Assembly (NCBI GenBank): GCA_028726625.1
Contig: JAQYPT010000028.1
Span: 1 to 57,898 of the forward strand
Length of the DNA: 57,898 nt
Reading direction: 5' to 3'
Source of the DNA: Prevotellaceae bacterium
Lineage (GTDB): Bacteria > Bacteroidota > Bacteroidia > Bacteroidales > Bacteroidaceae
The notes beneath the pieces were generated by a model. That model did not search any database. It had not been told where the DNA came from and saw only the letters and a list, made by a program, of their open reading frames with translations. The position numbers and the translations under genes were made by a program. This document shows, piece after piece, positions 38,921 to 47,593 of the stretch. Numbering within the stretch: position 1 is the first letter of the stretch; every line of letters begins with the position of its first letter.

Positions 38921-40591
38921 ATGAACATCCGACAATGGTTTAAGATTCCTACCCCCAAATATTCCGCCAAGATCATTTTCAAATGGCTTTGGCGTGCTTG
39001 GCGTGGCAATCAGTTGCAGGCTATCCTCAATGCCGCCATTGGTTTGCTCTCCGTAGTGGTGAGCTTAGCACAAGTGTGGGCTGTACAGCATGCCATTGAC
39101 GTGGCATCTGGACACGCGGAAGGTTCTATCTACTGGTCTGTAGGGGTGATGGCATTGCTCGTTCTTTGCGGCTTCGCCCTGCGTATCTGTTCCATTTGGG
39201 TGCGCAACATCTTGGGCATCAAGGCGCAAAACCGTATGCAGCAACGCATGCTCGACCGTATTTTGCGGTCGGAATGGACGGGAAAAGAGTCGCATCACTC
39301 AGGCGATGTTCTCAACAGATTGGAGCAGGATGTTGGTACGGTGGTAAGTTTTCTAACCGAAACTATTCCTAATACCATTTCGGTAGTGGCGATGTTTGTG
39401 GGCGCATTCTTGTATCTTTTCTCTATGGACAAAGTACTTGCCTTTGTTATCGTAGGCATTATTCCTGTGTTTGTGCTGTTAAGTAAGCTGTATATTGGAC
39501 AGATGCGAAGGCTTACACGACAGGTACGCGACTCGGATAGCAAGGTGCAAAGTGTGCTGCAAGAGACCATTCAGCACCGTATGCTCATCAAGACTTTGGA
39601 GAGCGACAGCATCATGGTGGATCGATTGGAAAGCACACAGAGCGAACTTCGGCATCGGGTGGTAAAGCGAACGGCATTTAGTGTGGTATCAAACTTTATC
39701 TTGAACGCAGGATTCTCTGTGGGGTACCTCATCGCTTTCCTATGGGCAGCCTTGCGAATGGCTGACCAAACGCTGACTTTCGGTGGCATGACGGCGTTCT
39801 TACAATTAGTAAATCGTATTCAAGGACCAGCGCGCGACCTCACTCGCTTAGCACCTGTGTTTGTCGGAGTCTTTACGGCAGCCGAACGATTGATGGAACT
39901 CGAGGAGAATCCTTTGGAGGAACAAGGCGACCCTATCCCCCTGACAGCACCGTGTGGGGTGCGCTTGGAGCACATTACCTACACATACGACGATGGCGAC
40001 AGTAATGTGATTGAACAGTTAGATTTTGATTTTTACCCTGGTTCGTGCACGGCTGTCTTGGGCGAAACGGGTGCAGGAAAGACCACGCTGATACGACTCA
40101 TCTTGGCTCTGTTGCACCCCAATGAGGGAAAAGTCATCCTATACAATCAACAAGAGCAAAAGGAATTGTCGCCCTTGATGCGCTGCAACTTTGTGTATGT
40201 GCCACAGGGAAACACGCTGATGAGTGGTACGATTCGCGACAACTTGCGATTGGGCAAGCTCAACGCTACGGAAGAGGAAATAAAAGCGGCGTTGGAAATG
40301 AGTTGCGCCTCGTTTGTCATGGAGCTTCCTGACGGTTTAGACACCGTTTGTACGGAAGCAGGAGGCGGACTGAGCGAGGGACAGGCACAGCGTATCAGCA
40401 TTGCCCGAGCCTTGTTGCGCAACCGTCCAATCATGTTGTTCGATGAGGCTACCAGTGCTTTAGACCCCGAGACGGAGCGACAACTCTTACACAATATTCT
40501 CTCTCATCACGACAAAACCGTGATATTCATTACTCACAGACCTGCGGTAGTAGACTACTGCGACCAAACGTTACATCTACACAAACAATAA
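38921..40591 (+). CDS. ABC exporter, fused permease and ATPase
   Basis: This is a type IV exporter half-transporter of 556 residues. Hydrophobic membrane helices span about 35-320 (AILNAAIGLLSVVVSLAQVW, GVMALLVLCGFALRICSIW, VLAFVIVGIIPVFVLLSKLY). The nucleotide-binding domain runs from about 345 to 550 with Walker A GETGAGKTT, Q-loop region FVYVPQGNT, signature LSEGQAQRISIARAL, Walker B IMLFDEATSALD and H-loop ITHRP. The signature deviates slightly from LSGGQ. It would act as a homodimer. The substrate (lipid, peptide or drug) cannot be told. Confidence 0.92.
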   Translation: MNIRQWFKIPTPKYSAKIIFKWLWRAWRGNQLQAILNAAIGLLSVVVSLAQVWAVQHAIDVASGHAEGSIYWSVGVMALLVLCGFALRICSIWVRNILGIKAQNRMQQRMLDRILRSEWTGKESHHSGDVLNRLEQDVGTVVSFLTETIPNTISVVAMFVGAFLYLFSMDKVLAFVIVGIIPVFVLLSKLYIGQMRRLTRQVRDSDSKVQSVLQETIQHRMLIKTLESDSIMVDRLESTQSELRHRVVKRTAFSVVSNFILNAGFSVGYLIAFLWAALRMADQTLTFGGMTAFLQLVNRIQGPARDLTRLAPVFVGVFTAAERLMELEENPLEEQGDPIPLTAPCGVRLEHITYTYDDGDSNVIEQLDFDFYPGSCTAVLGETGAGKTTLIRLILALLHPNEGKVILYNQQEQKELSPLMRCNFVYVPQGNTLMSGTIRDNLRLGKLNATEEEIKAALEMSCASFVMELPDGLDTVCTEAGGGLSEGQAQRISIARALLRNRPIMLFDEATSALDPETERQLLHNILSHHDKTVIFITHRPAVVDYCDQTLHLHKQ

Positions 40592-40597
40592 TTAATC

Positions 40598-41152
40598 ATG
40601 AAAAGAATTGTATTTCTCACATTTTGCTTGTTTTGCACAGTTGCAACATTGTTGGCACAAGACGATGATGCCAAGTATGCCACCCAGCTTTTAGAGGTTG
40701 GAACTACCGCACCAGATCTTTCACTGCCGACCATCGATGGCAAGAACCTATCACTAAATGATTTCCGAGGGAAGTATGTGGTGTTGGAGTTTTGGGCATC
40801 TTGGTGTCCCGATTGCCGCAAAATCACACCAAAGGTGGAAGAGTTGGGAGCAAAATATGCCGACCATGGCGTGGCTTTCATACACGTTTCGTTTGATACC
40901 AACAAAGAGGCATGGACCCAATACGTACAGCAAAATTGGAAAAACAAGCAAGCATACCATGTTTGCAACTTTGAGAAAATGAAAGAATCGAAAGTGGCAA
41001 AGGATTTTCAAATCAAGTGGATTCCCTCCTTCTATCTTATCTGTCCAGAAGGAAAGATTGTCATGGGAACGGTGATGGTGGAAAAAATAGAGAAAAAATT
41101 AGCCGAGCTGGTGCAACTTTCAAAGTCCTGCTGCCGTCTAAAAGCCAAATGA
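40598..41152 (+). CDS. TlpA/thioredoxin-like protein, exported
   Basis: This 184-residue protein has a signal peptide (to about residue 21, TLLAQ) and an AhpC/TSA-TlpA thioredoxin fold. The redox motif is WCPDC with Cys70 and Cys73, followed by a VVLEFWASW strand and a cis-Pro region IKWIPSFYLI. It probably reduces or repairs disulfides in the periplasm. Its stop overlaps the start of the next ABC ATPase gene (ATGA), so the two are translationally coupled. Two more cysteines near the C-terminus (KSCCR) are unusual. Confidence 0.9.
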   Translation: MKRIVFLTFCLFCTVATLLAQDDDAKYATQLLEVGTTAPDLSLPTIDGKNLSLNDFRGKYVVLEFWASWCPDCRKITPKVEELGAKYADHGVAFIHVSFDTNKEAWTQYVQQNWKNKQAYHVCNFEKMKESKVAKDFQIKWIPSFYLICPEGKIVMGTVMVEKIEKKLAELVQLSKSCCRLKAK

Positions 41153-41868
41153 TACATCTCAAAGACATCAATAAGACCTATTTTGGCGCACAGCCCTTGC
41201 ACGTACTCAAGGGCATCACGCTTGACGTAGAGGAAGGCGAATTTGTTTCTATCATGGGCGCATCGGGTTCGGGGAAGTCTACCTTATTAAATATATTAGG
41301 CATCCTCGATAATTATGACAGTGGCGAATATGTGCTGTCGGGAACGCTCATCAAGAACCTGAGCGAAAGGCGTGCCGCCGAATACCGCAACAAGATGATT
41401 GGCTTCATCTTCCAGTCGTTCAATCTCATCGGCTTCAAAACAGCGGTAGAAAACGTGGAATTGCCCTTGTTCTACCAAGGAGTAAGTCGCAAAACACGCC
41501 GTCAACAAGCCCTTGAATATCTCGACAGATTGGGATTGGCGCAGTGGGCAGACCACTATCCTAACGAGATGTCGGGCGGACAGAAGCAACGTGTCGCTAT
41601 TGCCCGTGCGCTGATTACCAAACCACAGATTATCTTGGCCGACGAACCGACGGGAGCTTTGGACTCGAAAACCAGCGTGGAGGTGATGCAACTGCTCAAG
41701 TCGCTCAACCAAGACGAACACATGACCATTGTCGTGGTAACGCACGAGAGCGGTGTCGCCAACGAGACAAACAAAATTATCCATATCAAGGACGGACTGA
41801 TAGGACGCATTGAGGAGAATCTCGACCATAACTCAAGCCCGTTCGGGACAGGAGGTATCATGAAATAA
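41149..41868 (+). CDS. MacB/LolD-type ABC transporter ATPase
   Basis: The ATG at 41149 overlaps the previous stop and begins MIHLKDINKTYFG, the usual start of this family; a longer frame from 41017 is an overlap artefact. Its 239 residues carry Walker A GASGSGKST, Q-loop FIFQSFNLI, signature MSGGQKQRVAIARAL, Walker B IILADEPTGALD and the H-loop VVTHE. It powers the two FtsX-type permeases that follow, as in MacAB-type exporters. Confidence 0.95.
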   Translation: MIHLKDINKTYFGAQPLHVLKGITLDVEEGEFVSIMGASGSGKSTLLNILGILDNYDSGEYVLSGTLIKNLSERRAAEYRNKMIGFIFQSFNLIGFKTAVENVELPLFYQGVSRKTRRQQALEYLDRLGLAQWADHYPNEMSGGQKQRVAIARALITKPQIILADEPTGALDSKTSVEVMQLLKSLNQDEHMTIVVVTHESGVANETNKIIHIKDGLIGRIEENLDHNSSPFGTGGIMK

Positions 41869-41887
41869 TGCTTAAAATAAGTCGAAC

Positions 41888-43150
41888 ATGAGAGACATCT
41901 TAACAGAAATATGGGCCACCGCACGACGCAATAAACTGCGTACTACCCTCACTGGGTTTGCGGTAGCGTGGGGCATCTTCATGCTCATATTCCTGTTGGG
42001 AGCAGGCAACGGACTGATCAATGCCACGCAACAGAACTCGCATAGATACCTTAATACCTCCATGGTGATATTTGGCGGACAAACGTCAAAGGCACACAAA
42101 GGACTAAAAGAGGGGCGCAAGATAGAGTTGAACGACCGTGACATGGAAATCACCCAAGAGCGATTCAGCGACAATGTGGAAGAGGTGGGCGCCGAACTCG
42201 ACCATGGCAACACGACCATGAGCCATGGAAAAGAGTACACTGCCGCCAACATCAGTGGCGTATATCCCAACGATTACATCATCAACAAGCGCGATATGAT
42301 CTACGGAAGGTTCATTAATAAGATAGATATCAGAGACCGTAGGAAGTCGATTGTTATCAGTGATGACATGGCGAAGGAGCTTTCACCCACGGGAAGTGTG
42401 GCAGATATGCTGGGGCAAATCGTGAGAATGGAAGACTTGGCGTTTCACATTGTGGGCATTTATCAAGTAGACAAGAGCATGATGGGTACCGATGCGTTCA
42501 TCCCTTTCACCACATATCGCACTATATATAATGTGGGCGACAAGACAGGCAACATCGTTTTCTCGTTCAAAGGTTTGGAGACAGAAGAGCAAAACGAAGC
42601 TTTCGAGCAGCGATACCGTGCTAATCTCAACGGCAATCACGGTGCTGCGCCCGACGATGAAGAGGCGGTTTGGATATGGAACCGATTCACGCAAGCCATG
42701 CAGATGAACACTGGAATGGGGATGTTACGTACGGCATTATGGATAGTGGGCATCTTTACCTTGCTCAGTGGCATCGTCGGAGTTTCCAACATCATGCTTA
42801 TCACGGTGAAAGAACGCACTCACGAGTTCGGTATCCGCAAGGCTATCGGTGCCACACCATGGTCTATCCTGCGGCTCATCATCATTGAGAGCATTATCAT
42901 CACCACCTTTTTCGGATACATCGGCATGGTGTTAGGCATTGCAGCCAATGAATACATGAATGCCACCATTGGCAATATGAAGATAGATTCAGGCATGTTT
43001 ACCACCACGATGTTCGTCAATCCCACCGTTGGATTCGATGTTTGCATCAACGCCACACTGCTGATGGTGGTAGCAGGCACTATCGCCGGACTCATTCCTG
43101 CACGCAAGGCTGCACGTGTAAGACCCATTGAAGCACTAAGAGCAGAATAA
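41888..43150 (+). CDS. MacB-type ABC permease (FtsX family), first of two
   Basis: This 420-residue permease has an N-terminal transmembrane helix (ARRNKLRTTLTGFAVAWGIFMLIFLLGAG) and a periplasmic MacB-PCD domain (about 45-270). Three C-terminal helices are of FtsX type (IVGIFTLLSGIVGVSNIMLITVKERTHEFGIRKAIGATP). It is 19 bp after the ATPase and 3 bp before a second, different permease. The pair probably forms a heterodimer. Confidence 0.93.
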   Translation: MRDILTEIWATARRNKLRTTLTGFAVAWGIFMLIFLLGAGNGLINATQQNSHRYLNTSMVIFGGQTSKAHKGLKEGRKIELNDRDMEITQERFSDNVEEVGAELDHGNTTMSHGKEYTAANISGVYPNDYIINKRDMIYGRFINKIDIRDRRKSIVISDDMAKELSPTGSVADMLGQIVRMEDLAFHIVGIYQVDKSMMGTDAFIPFTTYRTIYNVGDKTGNIVFSFKGLETEEQNEAFEQRYRANLNGNHGAAPDDEEAVWIWNRFTQAMQMNTGMGMLRTALWIVGIFTLLSGIVGVSNIMLITVKERTHEFGIRKAIGATPWSILRLIIIESIIITTFFGYIGMVLGIAANEYMNATIGNMKIDSGMFTTTMFVNPTVGFDVCINATLLMVVAGTIAGLIPARKAARVRPIEALRAE

Positions 43151-43153
43151 GCC

Positions 43154-44398
43154 ATGAAGTTTGATATCGACACATACAAAGAGATTATCGAGACACTCTC
43201 GCGCAACAAGAGTCGCTCTTTCCTCACTGGCTTCGGTGTTTTCTGGGGCATCTTCATGCTCATGGGACTCATCGGAGGTGGACAAGGATTCAGAGAGTTA
43301 CTCAGTCGGGTGTTCGAAGGCTTTGCTACCAACTCCTCAGTCATCTTCGCTCAACCCACTACCAAGCCATACGACGGCTATCGGAAGGGACGACAATGGA
43401 CATTAGAATATAAAGACGTGGAGCGTATCAAGGCGAACGTACGCGACTTAGACATCGTTACACCGGGACTGTCGCAATGGGGTGGAAACGCCGTGTTTGG
43501 CGACAAGAAGAGCAACTGCAACATCAAAGGACTAATGGCGGATTATGCTAAGGTGGAAATACCACACATGTACTACGGCAGATACCTCAACGAAATGGAC
43601 ATGCAGCAACGCAGAAAGGTGTGCATATTAGGCAAGAAAGTGTACAAGAACTTGTTTCCAGGCGGTGGAGATCCTTGCGGTCAGCTCATTAGGATAGACT
43701 CCATCTACTACAGTGTCGTTGGAGTAGACTATAGTGCAGGTAACATGAACATCAATGGGTCGGCAGAAGAGAGCGTCGTCATACCGCTCCCATTGATGCA
43801 ACAAACGTACAATTTGGGGCAAACCGTCCACGTTATTTGTGTTACTGGGCGTCCTGGTGTCAAAATGAGCAAGGTGGCACAACCCATGAGGGATGTCGTT
43901 GCCCGTGCGCACCACATTGATCCGACCGATGAAAAGGGCATCACGGTGTTCAACACCGAAGTGATGTACGGCATGGTTGATAGTCTTTTTGCCGGTGTCA
44001 ACTTCTTGGTATGGCTCGTAGGCATCGGTACTTTGCTGGCTGGAGCAATCGGTGTGTCCAACATCATGATGGTAACAGTGCGCGAACGAACCACAGAAAT
44101 TGGCATCAGGCGTGCCATTGGCGCCACGCCACGCACCATTTTGGGGCAGATTATCGCAGAGAGCATCATCCTGATAGCGGTAGCTGGCATGAGTGGAATA
44201 CTCTTTGCCGTCATCATTCTACAGTTGGCAGAGATGAGTACCACCACCGATGGCTTTACTGCTGCACACTTCCAAGTAAACTTCTGGACTGCCGTGGGCG
44301 CTGTTATCATGCTGTCTTTACTCGGTGTCTTGGCAGGATTGGCACCTGCACTGAGAGCCATGTCTATCAAACCTGTGGATGCCATGCGAGACGAATAA
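43154..44398 (+). CDS. MacB-type ABC permease (FtsX family), second of two
   Basis: This 414-residue permease has the same layout as the preceding gene: an N-terminal helix (SRNKSRSFLTGFGVFWGIFMLMGLIGGG), a periplasmic domain, and three C-terminal helices with GVSNIMMVTVRERTTEIGIRRAIGATP. The two share the motif pattern but diverge widely, suggesting an old duplication and a heterodimeric exporter. The start codon is 3 bp after the preceding stop. Confidence 0.93.
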   Translation: MKFDIDTYKEIIETLSRNKSRSFLTGFGVFWGIFMLMGLIGGGQGFRELLSRVFEGFATNSSVIFAQPTTKPYDGYRKGRQWTLEYKDVERIKANVRDLDIVTPGLSQWGGNAVFGDKKSNCNIKGLMADYAKVEIPHMYYGRYLNEMDMQQRRKVCILGKKVYKNLFPGGGDPCGQLIRIDSIYYSVVGVDYSAGNMNINGSAEESVVIPLPLMQQTYNLGQTVHVICVTGRPGVKMSKVAQPMRDVVARAHHIDPTDEKGITVFNTEVMYGMVDSLFAGVNFLVWLVGIGTLLAGAIGVSNIMMVTVRERTTEIGIRRAIGATPRTILGQIIAESIILIAVAGMSGILFAVIILQLAEMSTTTDGFTAAHFQVNFWTAVGAVIMLSLLGVLAGLAPALRAMSIKPVDAMRDE

Positions 44399-44491
44399 CT
44401 CAAATAAGAAAACTCATTATAGAACCTATTCATGATACACACTGCCAACCACAGAACGAGTTGCGCATTGTGAACCATACATTACACCATT

Positions 44492-45595
44492 ATGAAAAAG
44501 AATATCAAATTTATCGTTGCAGGCGTTATCGCCCTCATCTTCATCGGAACATTTGTTTTCCTATGGTTCAAGTCACGCCCTCAACCCGAGGTTTACGACG
44601 AGTTTACCCCCAAGATGTCGAACCTGAAGAAGGCAACCATCATCACTGGCAAGATTGAACCTCGCAACGAAGTGAACGTGAAGCCGCAAATTTCGGGTAT
44701 CATCACCGAGATTATGAAAGAAGCAGGCGAGATGGTGCAGGCTGGAGAGATTATCGCAAAGGTAAAAGTGGTGCCAGATATGAACCAATTGTCGAACGCA
44801 CAGTCACGCGTTCGCTTGGCACAAATCAACGTGAAGCAAGCGAAAGTGAACTACGACCGTGAAAAGAAGCTCTACGACAAAGGACTGGTAGCAGGCGATG
44901 AGTACGACAAAATACGGCAAGCCTACCAACAATCTCAAGAGGAAGTGAAGGCTGCACAAGACAATTTAGAGGTGGTTCGCGATGGTGTGTCGAAGAATAA
45001 TGCCAACACCAGCAGCACACTTATTCGCTCCACCATTAGCGGTTTGATTCTTGATGTACCCGTAAAAGTGGGCAACACGGTCATCTTGAGCAACACCTTC
45101 AACGACGGAACCACCATTGCCACGGTAGCCAACATGGGCGACCTTATCTTCCGAGGCAACATCGACGAGACAGAGGTGGGACAACTGTCTGTGGGCATGC
45201 CCATGAAGATTACTATCGGAGCCTTGCAGGACAACACCTTACAGGCGTCTCTCGAATATGTTTCGCCCAAAGCTGTTGAGCAAAACGGCGCCAACCAATT
45301 TGAGATTAAAGCCGCCATCCGTAACATCCAGGGCAAGAAAATACGCAGTGGATATAGTGCCAATGCCGAGATTGTGTTGGCAAGTGCGCAAAACGTGTTG
45401 ACTGTTCCCGAGAGTGCCATTGAGTTTAGCGGAAAACAAACCTATGTATACGTCGTCAAGGGAGATGAAGACAATAAGACTTACGAGCGACGAAAGGTAG
45501 AAACAGGCATGAGCGACGGTCTGAACATCGAAATAAAAAGAGGCTTGAACAAGAACGAAAAGGTGCGTGGACCCAAGAAAGTGAAGGAAGATTAA
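44492..45595 (+). CDS. MacA-like periplasmic adaptor (membrane fusion protein)
   Basis: This 367-residue HlyD/RND-type adaptor has an N-terminal anchor (FIVAGVIALIFIGTFVFLWF). A lipoyl half (NVKPQISGIITEIMKEAGEMVQAGEIIAKV) leads into an alpha-helical hairpin (about 90-165). The second lipoyl half (STLIRSTISGLILDVPVKVGNTVI), a beta-barrel and a membrane-proximal domain follow. It would link the MacB-type ABC complex to an outer-membrane channel. No TolC-like gene is in this operon, so the channel must come from elsewhere. Confidence 0.93.
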   Translation: MKKNIKFIVAGVIALIFIGTFVFLWFKSRPQPEVYDEFTPKMSNLKKATIITGKIEPRNEVNVKPQISGIITEIMKEAGEMVQAGEIIAKVKVVPDMNQLSNAQSRVRLAQINVKQAKVNYDREKKLYDKGLVAGDEYDKIRQAYQQSQEEVKAAQDNLEVVRDGVSKNNANTSSTLIRSTISGLILDVPVKVGNTVILSNTFNDGTTIATVANMGDLIFRGNIDETEVGQLSVGMPMKITIGALQDNTLQASLEYVSPKAVEQNGANQFEIKAAIRNIQGKKIRSGYSANAEIVLASAQNVLTVPESAIEFSGKQTYVYVVKGDEDNKTYERRKVETGMSDGLNIEIKRGLNKNEKVRGPKKVKED

Positions 45596-45700
45596 GATGA
45601 CGCAATCGTGCTTTCCCATCTTGTGCGCACGGGCCTGCGGCATTATTCGTCTGTAAGTGATGTTGAATTCTGCTACAAAAAGCTTCATAAAAAACGTAAG

Positions 45701-45741
45701 AAAAAAAAATACGCTGCAACTCTCAACGAGCTACAGCGTAT
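45701..45741 (-). terminator. Intrinsic terminator of the small RNA
   Basis: On the minus strand an 8-bp ATACGCTG/CAGCGTAT stem with a 17-nt loop is followed by nine T. It is strong for the minus strand and weak for the plus strand. Confidence 0.85.
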
Positions 45742-45892
45742 AGTATGTTTAACTAAAAATCTTTTCTCAGTAAATGAAAACCTCACGGCCTTCATTGTTA
45801 CCTGTTAAACAATCTGTTTAATTTACCTTAAACCTAATAACTAAAAACCTAAATCTATTACTACTAACCTAAACAATCTATTAACCTTTTTG
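45701..45892 (-). ncRNA. Candidate small RNA, ~190 nt
   Basis: On the minus strand a complete transcription unit without a convincing gene is visible. The promoter is at 45899-45930, the predicted start near 45892, and an intrinsic terminator ends at about 45701. The 5' half is A/U-rich and repeats UUAGGUU-type words at least three times. Next is a 10-bp hairpin capped by a GUGA (GNRA) tetraloop (45773-45796), then the terminator hairpin. A 36-codon frame exists but runs through the terminator. It lies between the MFP gene and the GT4 gene, antisense to neither. I do not recognise the family. Confidence 0.65.
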
Positions 45893-45898
45893 GTACTG

Positions 45899-45930
45899 CA
45901 AAGATAGGCAGATTCACCACTCGTTCCAAA
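45899..45930 (-). promoter_or_regulatory. Promoter of the small RNA
   Basis: On the minus strand TTTG (45927-45930), a 20-nt spacer and TATCTTTG (45899-45906) match the Bacteroidetes promoter consensus fully. From 45931 to 46184 the only other signal is the weak GT4 promoter. Confidence 0.8.
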
Positions 45931-46131
45931 TAAGTGAGCCATTTTAGTGCTCAAAATGCCTCTTTCTTGACCTATGTCAATATTTTGTGTCCGCACACAA
46001 CATACAAAAACAGGCTTCTTCTACTCTTTCGTTGTAACCAAACAGGTATCCCTTTTGCCACGCACATACGATGAAAATGGGCAGAATGGCGCAAGTTCAA
46101 GGATGAAATGGACGAAAAATAGGCGAAACAC

Positions 46132-46162
46132 TTGTTGGTGTTTCCGATTTAGCGTACCTTTA
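46132..46162 (+). promoter_or_regulatory. Possible promoter of the glycosyltransferase gene
   Basis: TTGT (46132-46135), a 19-nt spacer and TACCTTTA (46155-46162) match the consensus with one deviation in each box. The ATG follows 22 nt later. Confidence 0.4.
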
Positions 46163-46184
46163 CATCAGAATCAAAACGATAAAC

Positions 46185-47456
46185 ATGCGCGTTCTTATTG
46201 TGAATACCAGTGAGAAAACGGGTGGCGCCGCAGTGGCTTCCAACCGATTGATGCAGGCCTTGAACCAGTCGGGTGTCAAGGCCAAGATGCTGGTCAAGGA
46301 TAAAGAAACCGACCATCTCACCGTTACGCAGTTGCCCCATCAAGCACTGAAAAGGTTGCATTTTCTATGGGAACGCTGGTGTATATTTTGGCATTTGCAT
46401 TTCAGTAAACGTCATTTATTCCATGTTGATGTAGCCAACGTGGGTACTGATATCACGTCGTTGCCCGAATTTCAAGAGGCTGACATCATTCATTTGGAAT
46501 GGATCAACCAAGGAATGTTGTCGCTGCGCAACATTCAAAAGATTCTTGAGAGTGGCAAACCGGTGGTTTGGACTATGCATGACATGTGGCCGGCAACGGG
46601 AATTTGTCACCTTACCCTGGCGTGCCAGAACTTTAAAACGCAGTGTGGCAACTGCATGTACCTACCCCATCATGGCTCACAAAACGATCTCTCGCACAGG
46701 GTGTGGAAACAAAAACAAAAGGTATATGCATCGGGCAACATCCATTTTGTGGCTTGTAGCAACTGGCTTGCTGCACAGGCAAAGGCAAGCGGACTATTGA
46801 AAAACCATTCGGTGACAACCATTCCGAACCCCATTGACACCCACCTCTTTGCTCCTAACGATAAGGTAGCGGCTGCCAGGCGGTTGGGATTGCCTACCGA
46901 TCAACAGCTTGTTTTGTTCGCATCGCAACGCATCACGAACGAAAATAAAGGCATTCAATACCTCATCGAGGCCTGTAAACAACTTGTAGCTGCTCACCCT
47001 GAAATGAAAGACAAAGTGGGATTGGTGATGTTGGGCGGTCATGCGGAAGAGTTGGAAGATGCTTTTAGCTTGCCAACTTATTCGCTTGGATATGTCAATG
47101 ACACGAAGAAAATAGTGGACGTGTACAATGCGGTGGACGTGTTTGTGCTGCCTTCGCTTTCAGAAAATCTCCCCAACACCATCATGGAGGCCATGTCATG
47201 TGGCGTTCCCTGTGTTGGTTTTGACGTGGGGGGCATTCCCGAGATGATTGATCATTTGCAAAATGGCTATGTGGCCCGCTACAAAGATGCCGCATCGTTG
47301 GCCGAAGGCATCGAGTGGATACTTGACAAAGATACCAATGGTGCCGAACTGAGTAGGCGATGCATCCATAAAGTGCAAACTGCTTATGCGCAACAGCATG
47401 TGGCAAAGCGCTATCTGGAGGTTTACGGAGAGGCAATGGAGGAAGGCAGAAGGTAA
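46185..47456 (+). CDS. Glycosyltransferase family 4 protein
   Basis: This 423-residue GT-B transferase transfers a sugar from a nucleotide donor in capsule, exopolysaccharide or LPS synthesis. The N-terminal domain starts MRVLIVNTSEKTGGAAVASNRL. A Cys-containing insert (PATGICHLTLACQ ... TQCGNC) is found in some Bacteroidetes GT4 enzymes. The C-terminal donor-binding domain has YNAVDVFVLPSLSENLPNTIMEAMSCGVPCVGFDVGGIPEMI with the E-x7-E arrangement. Its acceptor is unknown. A second glycosyltransferase lies 137 bp downstream. Confidence 0.9.
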   Translation: MRVLIVNTSEKTGGAAVASNRLMQALNQSGVKAKMLVKDKETDHLTVTQLPHQALKRLHFLWERWCIFWHLHFSKRHLFHVDVANVGTDITSLPEFQEADIIHLEWINQGMLSLRNIQKILESGKPVVWTMHDMWPATGICHLTLACQNFKTQCGNCMYLPHHGSQNDLSHRVWKQKQKVYASGNIHFVACSNWLAAQAKASGLLKNHSVTTIPNPIDTHLFAPNDKVAAARRLGLPTDQQLVLFASQRITNENKGIQYLIEACKQLVAAHPEMKDKVGLVMLGGHAEELEDAFSLPTYSLGYVNDTKKIVDVYNAVDVFVLPSLSENLPNTIMEAMSCGVPCVGFDVGGIPEMIDHLQNGYVARYKDAASLAEGIEWILDKDTNGAELSRRCIHKVQTAYAQQHVAKRYLEVYGEAMEEGRR

Positions 47457-47460
47457 TGAG

Positions 47461-47580
47461 CTGGAGTTATTGGGAGTTAGTTGGAGTTAATAGGAGTTAT
47501 CGGACATTAGACTTTCTCGATAAAAAAACTATTGTCTGTTAACTCCCGATCACTCCCTCGTAACTCCCATTAACTCCCAA
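47461..47580. repeat. Palindromic GGAGTTA-word element, copy 2 (family B)
   Basis: GGAGTTA words on the left face TAACTCC words on the right. The best-paired arms are 47493-47510 and 47529-47546 (15 of 18 positions) around an 18-nt loop. CGGACATTAG and CTATTGTC are shared with the copy at 10671-10910. It fills the gap between the two glycosyltransferase genes. Confidence 0.75.
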
Positions 47581-47593
47581 AACAAAAAGAGAT

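Noticed and set aside
45593..45808. Short protein genes around 45.6-45.8 kb, including a 36-codon frame inside the small RNA
   Set aside because: The frames run through a strong terminator and low-complexity A/T runs, with no family features.
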